DNA of 5,808 nt from Anaerotignum sp. (GTDB taxonomy: Bacteria > Bacillota > Clostridia > Lachnospirales > Anaerotignaceae). Made by a program: the position numbers and the translations under genes. The stretch lies in assembly GCA_020024255.1 (NCBI GenBank), contig JAHHTX010000096.1, positions 1 through 5,808 of the forward strand. The letters are read 5' to 3'. This document shows positions 1 through 5,808 of this stretch, in pieces; the first letter of the stretch is position 1; the number at the start of each line of letters is the position of its first letter. The notes beneath the pieces are model-generated. The model did no database searches, was not told the origin of the DNA, and saw only the letters and a program-made list of their open reading frames with translations.

Positions 1-1145
1 AACATATCCTTTAGCTTTTCCGTAAAAGACTTTTTTTCTTCTCCGGAAGCACTTTCCGCTGATGTTTCTTTTGTATCATTGGAATAGAACTGACGCAGCA
101 AATCTTTTTGTTTTTCTGTCATACTGGTAGGGATTTGTACTTTCAGCGTAACGATCTGATTACCTCTTGTTTTTGGATTACGCAGATGGGGTACACCCAC
201 ACCACGAAGGGTTACGACAGTACCGGGCTGTGTTCCGGGTTTTATGGTATATTTCTGTTCTCCATCAATGGTTTTGATAACGATTTCGCCACCCAAAGCC
301 GCTTGTACAAATGTAATGGGAACATCACAGTAAATATCCACACCTTTTCTTACAAATACACGGTTCGGCTGTACATACACCGTTACCAGCAAGTCACCAT
401 AGCCACCGCCATTTTCCCCTATTTCGCCTTTGCCTGCCAAGCGGATAGTCTGACCATTATCAATGCCCTTTGGTATATTAACCTCAAACTTCTTGTTTTT
501 CTTTACTCTACCTGTACCTTTACAAGAAGTACAAGGGTCTTTGACAATTTTCCCTGTACCACGACAGTTTGAACAAGTACGAACCGATGTCACCGAGCCA
601 AACATAGACTGCTGTACCACTCTTTCCTGTCCCGTACCATGACATTTCGGGCAGCTTTCTGCATGGGTACCGGGTTTTGCCCCTGTACCATGGCAGGTTT
701 CACATTCGTCCATAATAGAAACAGAAATTTCTTTTGTACAGCCGAATATTGCTTCTTCAAATGTAAGCTGAATATTGACGTTAATATCTCTGCCCCGTCT
801 TGGGCCGCTCTTTCTTGCACCACCGCCACCAAAACCGAACATACTACCAAAAAGATCGCCAATATCCCCCATATCAAATCCTTCAAAACCGCCAAAGCCG
901 CCAGCACCGCCTCCTTGTTCAAAGGCCGCATGGCCGAACTGGTCATACTGGGCACGTTTTTTGGAATCACTTAACACCTCATATGCTTCATTAACTTCCT
1001 TAAACTTTTCCTCTGCTGCTTTATCTCCGGGATTTTGGTCAGGATGGTATTTGACTGCCATCTTACGATATGCCTTTTTCAGTTCTGCATCTGTTGCATT
1101 TTTATTTACACCCAAAACCTCATAATAATCTCTTTTTTCTGCCAA
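1..1145 (-). CDS. dnaJ: DnaJ (Hsp40) co-chaperone, 3' end cut by window edge
   Basis: DnaJ delivers unfolded clients to DnaK and stimulates its ATPase in the cytoplasm. My translation gives 381 full codons with no frameshift. It has a J domain at about 3-70 with HPD at 34-36 and a Gly/Phe-rich linker at about 76-110. Four CxxCxGxG zinc-binding repeats follow (Cys148/151, 165/168, 191/194, 205/208), spaced as in class I DnaJ, and then the C-terminal client-binding domains. The reading ends in KLKDM at the window edge, so only a few codons are probably missing compared with the usual 375-390 residues. An in-frame stop lies at 1179-1181, and only GTG (1154) and TTG (1145) can start after it. I chose TTG because it gives the standard N-terminus MAEKRDYYEVLG and sits 8 bases from a strong ribosome site. 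It is the last visible gene of the operon, 98 bases after dnaK. The identity is certain; the start is probable. Confidence 0.97.
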   Translation of the reverse strand, partial: MAEKRDYYEVLGVNKNATDAELKKAYRKMAVKYHPDQNPGDKAAEEKFKEVNEAYEVLSDSKKRAQYDQFGHAAFEQGGGAGGFGGFEGFDMGDIGDLFGSMFGFGGGGARKSGPRRGRDINVNIQLTFEEAIFGCTKEISVSIMDECETCHGTGAKPGTHAESCPKCHGTGQERVVQQSMFGSVTSVRTCSNCRGTGKIVKDPCTSCKGTGRVKKNKKFEVNIPKGIDNGQTIRLAGKGEIGENGGGYGDLLVTVYVQPNRVFVRKGVDIYCDVPITFVQAALGGEIVIKTIDGEQKYTIKPGTQPGTVVTLRGVGVPHLRNPKTRGNQIVTLKVQIPTSMTEKQKDLLRQFYSNDTKETSAESASGEEKKSFTEKLKDM

Positions 1146-1150
1146 CTTCC

Positions 1151-1160
1151 TCACCGCCTT
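1151..1160 (-). promoter_or_regulatory. dnaJ ribosome binding site supporting a TTG start
   Basis: The minus strand reads AAGGCGGTGA, a 9 of 10 match to AAGGAGGTGA, the complement of the 16S rRNA tail. Its GGCGG core ends 8 bases before TTG at 1145, which is ideal spacing. The alternative GTG start (1154-1152) lies inside this motif, so it could not use it. This is what decides for TTG. Confidence 0.72.
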
Positions 1161-1193
1161 CTTCTTGAAACCTTCTGTTTATGGTTTAACGTC

Positions 1194-1223
1194 AAAGCAG
1201 GGGCAGTTTCCTGCCCTTGCTTT
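1194..1223. other. Hairpin between dnaK and dnaJ
   Basis: Arms at 1194-1206 and 1211-1223 form a 13-position stem around a 4-base loop. In the operon RNA (minus strand) there are 12 pairs with one A·C mismatch. The loop is GAAA, a stable GNRA tetraloop, and only three U follow, so it is a poor terminator in that direction. Read on the plus strand, the mismatch becomes a G·U pair and the tract at 1221-1225 is TTTTT, which looks more like an intrinsic terminator against antisense transcription of dnaJ. In the operon message it could instead act as a partial attenuator, or as a block to 3' exonucleases that stabilises the hrcA-grpE-dnaK part. The structure is seen directly; the role is inferred. 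Confidence 0.6.
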
Positions 1224-1243
1224 TTGATAGAATCTCTCTTATT

Positions 1244-3082
1244 TTACAGTTCTTTGCCATCACCGTCAACTACATTAGGATCTGCACCTTCCGAACCTGC
1301 TGCACCACCCTGTGCATCTTGTGCCTGCTGATACAGTTTTTCGGAAATCTTATAGAATTCCTGTGTCAATGTTTCTGTTGCAGATTTTACATTTGTCACA
1401 TCTGTTTCTGTCATGGTTTCGGGCTGCAAATCCTTGATGGTATCTTTCAGGCTGTTCAATGCACCTTCCACAGAAGATTTTTCTTCGTCGCTGATTTTGC
1501 CTTCCAATTCACCCAATGCTTTTTCTGTCTGGAAAATCAAGGAATCTGCTTCGTTCTTTGCATCAATCGCTTCTTTTCTCTGTTTATCCTGTTCTGCAAA
1601 CTGCTCTGCTTCTTTTACTGCCTTGTCAATTTCTTCTTCAGACAGGTTAGAACCTGCTGTAATGGTAATTTTCTGCTCTTTACCTGTACCCAAATCCTTT
1701 GCGGATACATTAACAATACCATTGGCATCAATATCGAAAGATACTTCAATCTGAGGTACACCACGTCTTGCTGGTGCAATACCGTCCAGTTTGAACTGTC
1801 CCAGTGTTTTATTATCTCTTGCCAGAGGTCTTTCCCCCTGTACAACGTGAATATCTACTGCTGTCTGATTATCTTCTGCTGTAGAGAAAATCTGTTTTTT
1901 GTTTGTGGGGATAGTTGTATTTCTGTCAATGAGTTTTGTTGCAACGCCGCCCAATGTTTCAATGCCCAGAGACAGAGGTGTTACATCTAGCAAAAGTACG
2001 CTGCCTGCACCTTCATCTCCTGCCAGTTTACCACCCTGAATTGCAGCACCTACTGCAACACATTCGTCAGGGTTAATGCCTTTGAAAGGTTCTTTCCCTG
2101 TATATTTCTTAACTGCATCTTGTACTGCAGGAATTCTTGTGGAACCACCTACCAGAAGGACTTTATCAATTTCGCCTGCGGACAGATCAGCATCTGCCAA
2201 TGCCTGACGAACAGGACCCATTGTACCGTCTACTAAATCTGCTGTCAATTCATCGAACTTCGCTCTTGTCAGTGTAACATCTAAATGTTTAGGGCCATCC
2301 TGATTCATTGTAATGAAAGGCAGGTTAATGTTTGTAGAAGTTACAGTAGAAAGTTCTTTCTTTGCTTTTTCTGCTGCCTCTTTCAGTCTTTGCATTGCCA
2401 TTTTGTCCTTAGACAAATCCATATTTTCTGCTTTCTTAAATTCTTCTACCAAGAAGTCAATCACTCTCTGGTCGAAGTCATCGCCACCCAGACGAGTATT
2501 TCCGTTTGTGGACAAAACTTCGATAACACCGTCACCGATTTCGATAATGGATACATCGAATGTACCACCACCCAAATCGTAAACCATGATTTTCTGTTCT
2601 GTTTCGTTATCCAAGCCGTAAGCCAAAGCTGCTGATGTGGGTTCATTGATGATACGTTTTACATCTAAACCTGCAATACGACCGGCATCTTTTGTTGCCT
2701 GACGCTGTGCATCATTGAAATATGCAGGTACAGTAATAACTGCCTCAGAAACTGTTTCACCCAGATAGCTTTCTGCATCTGCTTTCAATTTCTGCAATAC
2801 CATTGCGGAAATTTCCTGTGGAGAATATCCTTTTCCTTCAATGTCCACTTTATACTGATCACCCATGTGTCTTTTAATGGAGCTGATGGTGTTGTCAGGA
2901 TTTGTAATTGCCTGACGTTTTGCCGTTTCCCCAACCAGTCTTTCGCCGTTTTTTGCAAAACCGACTACAGAAGGTGTAGTTCTTGCACCGTCACTGTTTA
3001 CAATAACAACAGGCTGACCACCTTCCATAACTGCTACACAAGAGTTTGTTGTTCCTAAGTCAATACCGATAATTTTTCCCAT
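1244..3082 (-). CDS. dnaK: DnaK (Hsp70) chaperone
   Basis: ATP-driven Hsp70 chaperone of the cytoplasm, 612 residues and complete. The ATPase domain covers about 1-360: phosphate-1 loop GIDLGTTNS at 6-14, phosphate-2 region VYDLGGGTFD at 167-176, adenosine motif VLLVGGSTRIP at 308-318. The interdomain linker LLLDVTPLSLG is at 363-373. The substrate-binding beta domain is about 374-485 and the helical lid follows to about 585. The tail is short, Gly/Ala/Asp-rich and ends in GDGKEL. Between about residues 70 and 90 the chain passes straight from IKRHMG to YSPQEIS, without the insertion of roughly two dozen residues found in E. coli DnaK, which is a Gram-positive trait. The ATG start has a GAGGAGGA ribosome site at 3091-3098. 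It works with GrpE, 38 bases upstream, and DnaJ downstream, and is controlled by the hrcA promoter and CIRCE. Confidence 0.99.
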   Translation of the reverse strand: MGKIIGIDLGTTNSCVAVMEGGQPVVIVNSDGARTTPSVVGFAKNGERLVGETAKRQAITNPDNTISSIKRHMGDQYKVDIEGKGYSPQEISAMVLQKLKADAESYLGETVSEAVITVPAYFNDAQRQATKDAGRIAGLDVKRIINEPTSAALAYGLDNETEQKIMVYDLGGGTFDVSIIEIGDGVIEVLSTNGNTRLGGDDFDQRVIDFLVEEFKKAENMDLSKDKMAMQRLKEAAEKAKKELSTVTSTNINLPFITMNQDGPKHLDVTLTRAKFDELTADLVDGTMGPVRQALADADLSAGEIDKVLLVGGSTRIPAVQDAVKKYTGKEPFKGINPDECVAVGAAIQGGKLAGDEGAGSVLLLDVTPLSLGIETLGGVATKLIDRNTTIPTNKKQIFSTAEDNQTAVDIHVVQGERPLARDNKTLGQFKLDGIAPARRGVPQIEVSFDIDANGIVNVSAKDLGTGKEQKITITAGSNLSEEEIDKAVKEAEQFAEQDKQRKEAIDAKNEADSLIFQTEKALGELEGKISDEEKSSVEGALNSLKDTIKDLQPETMTETDVTNVKSATETLTQEFYKISEKLYQQAQDAQGGAAGSEGADPNVVDGDGKEL

Positions 3083-3120
3083 GATTTATTTCCTCCTCAA
3101 ATCTTCTTTTATTTTCTATT

Positions 3121-3675
3121 TTAATTTGCCACTTTCACCATACTGTGGCGGATAACTTTGTCTTTGTATTGATAGCCTTTCAGCATTTCCTGTATGATTT
3201 CGTTTTCTCCATAAGCATCATCATCTTCGTGGGCAACTGCCGCATGAAGATTGGGGTCAAACTGTTCTCCAAGAGCTTTAATTTCCTCAACGCCCATACC
3301 CTGTAGAATTTCAAGGAACTGTTTCAGTGTCATCTGCACACCTTTCAAGAAAGGATCTTCTGCATCTGCCTTTTCCTGTGCAAGAATAGCACGTTCCAAA
3401 TTATCTACCACAGGGAGAAGTTTTTCCACCGTATCCCTTACACCGTCATCATACATACTTGCTTTTTCTTTTGATGTCCGTTTTCTGAAGTTGTCAAACT
3501 CTGCCAGACATCTTTGATATTTATCAAAATTGTCAGCCGCTTTCTGTTCCAGCTCTGCAATCTTCACTTCCGTTTCATCTATCACTTCGCCTTCTGCTGT
3601 TTCTGTTGTTTCTTCTGCTTCCGCATTGGTTTCTTCTTTTTCTAAATTTTCTTCATTCAAATTTTTTTCTTCCAC
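3121..3675 (-). CDS. grpE: GrpE nucleotide exchange factor, GTG start
   Basis: GrpE is the dimeric exchange factor that releases ADP from DnaK and so resets its cycle. The protein has 184 residues, normal for the family. Residues 1-40 are rich in Glu and Thr and probably disordered. A long helix and coiled coil for dimerisation runs about 36-90 and includes FDNFRKR at 60-66. A helical part follows at about 107-127. The C-terminal beta domain that touches DnaK, about 130-184, carries the family signature with FDPNLHAAVAHE at 139-150 and a GYQYKDKVIRHSMVKV ending at 167-182. The start is GTG at 3675. An in-frame stop at 3700-3702 leaves no earlier start, and the next in-frame ATG is codon 74, inside the conserved part. 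It follows hrcA by 17 bases and precedes dnaK by 38, which indicates one transcript and possible translational coupling to hrcA. Confidence 0.98.
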   Translation of the reverse strand: MEEKNLNEENLEKEETNAEAEETTETAEGEVIDETEVKIAELEQKAADNFDKYQRCLAEFDNFRKRTSKEKASMYDDGVRDTVEKLLPVVDNLERAILAQEKADAEDPFLKGVQMTLKQFLEILQGMGVEEIKALGEQFDPNLHAAVAHEDDDAYGENEIIQEMLKGYQYKDKVIRHSMVKVAN

Positions 3676-3680
3676 ATCTA

Positions 3681-3688
3681 CCCCTCTT
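3681..3688 (-). promoter_or_regulatory. grpE ribosome binding site with overlapping ATG/GTG
   Basis: The minus strand reads AAGAGGGG, then TAGAT, then the GTG start. The match to AAGGAGG is only partial and the site begins 4 bases after the hrcA stop codon, so ribosomes finishing hrcA may help start grpE. The bases ATGTG at the start hold a competing out-of-frame ATG (3677) that would give a six-residue peptide and stop. Confidence 0.6.
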
Positions 3689-3692
3689 TTCT

Positions 3693-4739
3693 CTAGGTAT
3701 TATGATTGCCATTGGCAAGATTTTTTAACACTTTTTCTATATTATCCACCATTCCGTTTAATACGGAAATAACTTGGGAATAATCCATTCTTGTTGGACC
3801 CACAACACCAATGGTTCCTCTGGTATCGTCCCCCATTTTGTAGGTTGCTATAATCACACTGCAATCCTTCATGCTTTGCACGGTATTCTCACTGCCAATA
3901 AGAATCTGCATATCATCGCTTCTGCCGCTTTCCAAAAGTGTAACCAGCACATCTTTTTCTTCCAGTGTTTGGAACAAGGATTTTGCTTTCTGTATATCGG
4001 AAAACTCAGGACAGGCAAGGATATTATTTGTGCCACTCAGATGCACTTGAACCTTTTCTGCTGACTGCATGGTGCTTTCAATAGCTGACAGAATATTGGG
4101 AAGAATTGCTTCATACTCTGCAAGCTGATTTTTCAGTTGCTGTACCACATTGGCATCAATATCCAATATAGAATATCCACTGAGAATCTGATTCATACAA
4201 ATACCCATGCGGAAAACCTGTTCTTCATTTGGCACTGCATCCATTTGAATCACATGGTTTTTAACGAAATTACCCTCTGTAACAATGACAAGTAAAAGTG
4301 AATTCTGGTCAAGAGGAAGTAGCCGAATCTGCTTAATTCTTGTCATCCGGCTAACCGGCTCAGAAATAATGGTTGTGTAATTGGTCAGCACTGAAAGAGC
4401 TTTTGCCGTTTCTTCCAAAAGAAAATCAATTTGTCCCACATTTCTGTTGATTACATTTTGCAGATATCTCTTTTCCTTTGTACCAATCTCCTTTTTCTGC
4501 ATCAGATGATCCACGTATAAGCGGTATCCCATATCTGAGGGAATACGACCTGAAGAAGCATGAGGTTGCAAAATAAATCCCATTTCCTCCAAATCGCTCA
4601 TTTCATTTCGTATGGTGGCAGAACTAATGCCTAAATTATACTTTTTTGCAATGGTTCTGGAACCGACAGGCTCCGCCGTTTCAATGTAGTCATTGATAAT
4701 TGCCTGTAAAATTTGAATTTTCCTGTCAGTCAACGACAT
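3693..4739 (-). CDS. hrcA: HrcA heat-shock repressor
   Basis: HrcA is a dimeric repressor that binds the CIRCE operator of chaperone operons and loses activity on heat shock. The protein has 348 residues, a full family length. The N-terminal winged helix-turn-helix spans about 1-75. It includes GSRTIAKKYNLG (26-37), the recognition-helix region SSATIRNEMSDLEEMG (39-54) and the wing with HASSGRIPSDMGYRLYVD (60-77). A GAF-like dimerisation region with an inserted segment follows. The C-terminus has the conserved IGVVGPTRMDY (310-320) and a final helix. The ATG start is 8 bases after a perfect AAGGAGG (4748-4754). It is the first gene of the operon, and the CIRCE in its own leader makes it autoregulated. 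In Bacillus, GroEL keeps HrcA folded and active; the same is assumed here. No groE genes lie in the window. Confidence 0.98.
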   Translation of the reverse strand: MSLTDRKIQILQAIINDYIETAEPVGSRTIAKKYNLGISSATIRNEMSDLEEMGFILQPHASSGRIPSDMGYRLYVDHLMQKKEIGTKEKRYLQNVINRNVGQIDFLLEETAKALSVLTNYTTIISEPVSRMTRIKQIRLLPLDQNSLLLVIVTEGNFVKNHVIQMDAVPNEEQVFRMGICMNQILSGYSILDIDANVVQQLKNQLAEYEAILPNILSAIESTMQSAEKVQVHLSGTNNILACPEFSDIQKAKSLFQTLEEKDVLVTLLESGRSDDMQILIGSENTVQSMKDCSVIIATYKMGDDTRGTIGVVGPTRMDYSQVISVLNGMVDNIEKVLKNLANGNHNT

Positions 4740-4763
4740 TGCCTTCGCCTCCTTTTTGATTTG

Positions 4764-4790
4764 TTAGCACTCACCTAACACGAGTGCTAA
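4764..4790. promoter_or_regulatory. CIRCE operator (HrcA binding site), perfect
   Basis: TTAGCACTC, 9 bases, GAGTGCTAA: both arms match the CIRCE consensus at all 18 positions and the spacer has the standard length. It lies downstream of the predicted promoter, within the hrcA leader, at roughly +10 to +36, and ends 9 bases before the hrcA ribosome site. HrcA bound here should block transcription of the whole operon. As RNA the dyad could also fold into a hairpin next to the ribosome site. Confidence 0.98.
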
Positions 4791-4805
4791 CTTTTTTCTA
4801 TAAAT

Positions 4806-4834
4806 AAGATAGCACTTGCCACCTCGGATGTCAA
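4806..4834 (-). promoter_or_regulatory. Vegetative (sigma-A type) promoter of the hrcA operon
   Basis: The minus strand has TTGACA at 4834-4829, a spacer of exactly 17 bases, and TATCTT at 4811-4806. An extended -10 TG lies one base before the -10. The predicted start is near 4799, about 60 bases before the hrcA ATG and just before CIRCE. The stretch behind the -35 (4842-4862) is almost pure A/T and resembles an UP element. Both promoter boxes overlap the arms of a CIRCE-like dyad. Confidence 0.85.
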
Positions 4835-4841
4835 GTGCTAA
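4809..4841. promoter_or_regulatory. CIRCE-like dyad with 15-base spacer over the promoter
   Basis: The plus strand has ATAGCACTT at 4809-4817 and AAGTGCTAA at 4833-4841. The arms match the CIRCE half-sites at 7 and 8 of 9 positions, but they are 15 bases apart instead of 9. The perfect inverted part is TAGCACTTG/CAAGTGCTA, 9 bp around 13 bases. One arm runs into the -35 and the other supplies the extended -10 TG and the first bases of the -10. It may be a second, weaker HrcA site, a relic of one, or another regulator's operator. The dyad is seen directly; HrcA binding is a guess. Confidence 0.5.
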
Positions 4842-4910
4842 TTGAAAATTTTTTATAAAATCATTTTCTTCTTTTCCAAAGACAAGGGTTTTATGTCAAA
4901 CATTGTCTGT

Positions 4911-5687
4911 TTAAAAACGCAATCCACCTGCCAAAAACAATTCCTGCACAATCTTGAAAAAGAACAGACAAAGCACCAATATAATCAAAGGTTTTACAAT
5001 GCGTGTTCCTTTTTGCACAAAGAGTCTTGTTCCCACATAATTCCCCAAAATGCTAAAAATCCCTGCCATAATGCCCAAAGGCAGAAAAACAGCTTTGTGG
5101 TATAGAAATACAGCAAGAGCAGAAACATTCGTTACCAAATTGATCACCTTTGTTGTGCCTACGGCTTCTTTCATAGAGAGATGTGCCACGCCTGTCAGCA
5201 GAAGCAAAAGAAACGTCCCTGTTCCCGGACCATAAAAGCCATCATAAATTCCAACCGCAAAGGAAATCATTGTACAAAGGAATACGGTTTTTCCTTTTGC
5301 CAAAGGTTCTTTTTCCTCCTCCATGCTCTTGCTCCGCAGAACATAAACTGCCGTTATAGGCAGTATCACAAGCAAAATACCCTTCAAAATACCTTCATTC
5401 AATAGCAAAGAAAGTCTTGCACCAATAGGTGATCCCACAAGTGCCCCCAAAATACAAAAAATATTTTTCTTAAGTTGAATATAACCGTTTTTTCCAAAAC
5501 GATATACCGCCACAGCCGTCCCCATACAGGCACTCATTTTATTTGTTGCTACTGCTGCGTGTACCGGCACACCTGCCATCATATACGCAGGCAAAGAAAT
5601 CAAACCGCCACCACCTGCCACAGCATCAACTAAACCTGCCAAAAAAACAAACAGGCATACTATTGCATACATGAAAAAACGCTCCAT
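4911..5687 (-). CDS. TauE/SafE (TSUP, YfcA-like) membrane transporter
   Basis: Polytopic inner-membrane protein of the TauE/SafE family, known as DUF81 or TSUP, whose studied members export or import sulfur-containing or organic anions. It has 258 residues, typical for the family, and about eight hydrophobic segments (roughly 7-27, 29-47, 75-93, 100-118, 133-152, 155-170, 181-220 as two, 231-250). The internal duplication typical of the family is visible: DAVAGGGGLISLP and ATNK (21-33, 47-50) in the first half correspond to DGFYGPGTGTF and GTTK (149-159, 177-180) in the second. A charged loop SKSMEEEKE (119-127) separates the halves. These motifs resemble E. coli YfcA, but the substrate cannot be read from sequence. 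The ATG start has AAGGAG about 5 bases ahead. It lies on the same strand as the chaperone operon, 171 bases before hrcA, with no functional tie visible. No strong terminator follows it, so some read-through into hrcA is possible. Confidence 0.93.
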   Translation of the reverse strand: MERFFMYAIVCLFVFLAGLVDAVAGGGGLISLPAYMMAGVPVHAAVATNKMSACMGTAVAVYRFGKNGYIQLKKNIFCILGALVGSPIGARLSLLLNEGILKGILLVILPITAVYVLRSKSMEEEKEPLAKGKTVFLCTMISFAVGIYDGFYGPGTGTFLLLLLTGVAHLSMKEAVGTTKVINLVTNVSALAVFLYHKAVFLPLGIMAGIFSILGNYVGTRLFVQKGTRIVKPLIILVLCLFFFKIVQELFLAGGLRF

Positions 5688-5706
5688 ACTTTCTCCTTTT
5701 CTTTAT

Positions 5707-5735
5707 AAAAACAGGCAGTCCCATAGGAACTACCT
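5707..5735 (-). terminator. Intrinsic terminator ahead of the transporter gene
   Basis: In minus-strand RNA, AGGUAGUUCC (5735-5726) pairs with GGGACUGCCU (5722-5713) over 10 positions, two of them G·U, around the loop UAU. One G and then UUUUU (5711-5707) follow. On the plus strand the two wobble pairs become C·A mismatches and there is no T tract, so the signal is directed at minus-strand transcription. It either ends an upstream gene beyond the right edge or acts as an attenuator, since the transporter ATG is only 19 bases further on. Confidence 0.8.
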
Positions 5736-5808
5736 CAGCCTGTTGAAAAAGTAGTTTTTATCCCTTTTGGAAAATGCGGAAGGGGTTGGGAAACGAAGGG
5801 TTTCCCAA
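5736..5808. other. Non-coding right edge, no supported gene
   Basis: No complete gene is visible here. All three minus-strand frames enter from the right edge and close at 5758-5760, 5735-5737 and 5730-5732, so one could be the tail of an upstream gene, but none shows a recognisable protein end. The stretch contains GTAGTT (5751-5756), which can pair with AACTAC (5728-5733) inside the terminator stem, and an inverted repeat at its right end. Confidence 0.4.
5786..5808. repeat. Perfect inverted repeat cut by the window edge
   Basis: TTGGGAAAC (5786-5794), GAAGG, GTTTCCCAA (5800-5808): a perfect 9 bp dyad with a 5-base loop. The left arm is preceded by GGAAGGGG, so the stem may go on if the bases beyond the edge are CCCC. 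It is G/C-rich for an intergenic stretch here and has no T tract on the visible side. It may be part of a longer hairpin or of a dispersed palindromic repeat. Confidence 0.6.

Noticed and set aside
590..970. Minus-strand open frame of 126 codons inside dnaJ, suggesting a possible frameshift.
   Set aside because: Codon-by-codon reading from 1145 to 1 stays in one frame through the J domain, linker, four zinc repeats and C-terminal domain, so this is a shadow frame.
108..974. Plus-strand open frames opposite dnaJ.
   Set aside because: dnaJ reads without a break on the minus strand with all motifs present; the plus-strand products are low-complexity shadows.
1185..1195. TTGACG on the minus strand as the -35 of a separate dnaJ promoter.
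   Set aside because: No -10-like hexamer lies 16-18 bases downstream; the position reads GGTTTC.
1217..1990. Long open frame of 257 codons on the plus strand opposite dnaK.
   Set aside because: The product is a Cys/Phe-rich string with no domain and no ribosome site. Long antisense frames opposite dnaK are a familiar by-product of its codon use, and dnaK itself is intact and certain.
4880..4908. AGACAA and TTGTCT as a terminator after the transporter gene.
   Set aside because: Only 6 bp of stem around a 17-base loop and no proper U tract on the minus strand.
4842..5105. Plus-strand open frame of 87 codons opposite the transporter 3' end.
   Set aside because: No recognisable product and no ribosome site. 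It overlaps a clear membrane protein gene and the promoter upstream region.
5702..5707. TATAAA as the -10 box of a transporter promoter.
   Set aside because: No acceptable -35 lies 16-18 bases upstream, and the start point would fall on the ribosome site, leaving almost no leader. The bases belong to the terminator tail.
1..5808. tRNA, rRNA, CRISPR array, insertion sequence or phage genes.
   Set aside because: No tandem repeats with spacers, no transposase or integrase motifs and no tRNA-like cloverleaf were seen on either strand.

Overview
The window carries the heat-shock chaperone operon of a low-GC Gram-positive bacterium, read entirely from the minus strand in the order hrcA, grpE, dnaK, dnaJ. 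A TauE/SafE-type membrane transporter gene lies upstream on the same strand. The organism is most likely a member of the Firmicutes, probably Clostridia. The reasons are the hrcA-first gene order, a perfect CIRCE operator, AAGGAGG-type ribosome binding sites, AT-rich spacers, and a DnaK that lacks the loop of about 23-25 residues found in the ATPase domain of Gram-negative DnaK. The family assignment within Clostridia is a guess from overall flavour.

Layout from right to left, in the direction of transcription. Positions 5736-5808 hold no supported gene; the last 23 bases are a perfect inverted repeat cut by the window edge. A well-formed intrinsic terminator (5707-5735) ends 19 bases before the start codon of the transporter gene (4911-5687). 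Next comes a 171-base control region. It has a sigma-A-type promoter (TTGACA, 17 bases, TATCTT, with an extended -10 TG), a CIRCE-like dyad with a long spacer lying over that promoter, and a perfect CIRCE in the leader. hrcA (3693-4739), grpE (3121-3675), dnaK (1244-3082) and dnaJ (1-1145, last few codons missing) follow with gaps of 17, 38 and 98 bases. The widest gap, between dnaK and dnaJ, holds a 12-13 bp hairpin.

The system is a closed loop. HrcA represses the operon at CIRCE. DnaK with its J-protein DnaJ and its nucleotide exchange factor GrpE refolds proteins. In the bacteria where this was studied, HrcA activity depends on a chaperonin (GroEL), which links repression to folding load. 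grpE starts with GTG and dnaJ most likely with TTG, while hrcA and dnaK start with ATG, which may help keep the co-chaperones below DnaK in amount.

I found no previously unknown multi-gene system. The points most worth a second look are the second CIRCE-like dyad over the promoter, the hairpin between dnaK and dnaJ, the terminator placed just before the transporter gene, and the edge inverted repeat.
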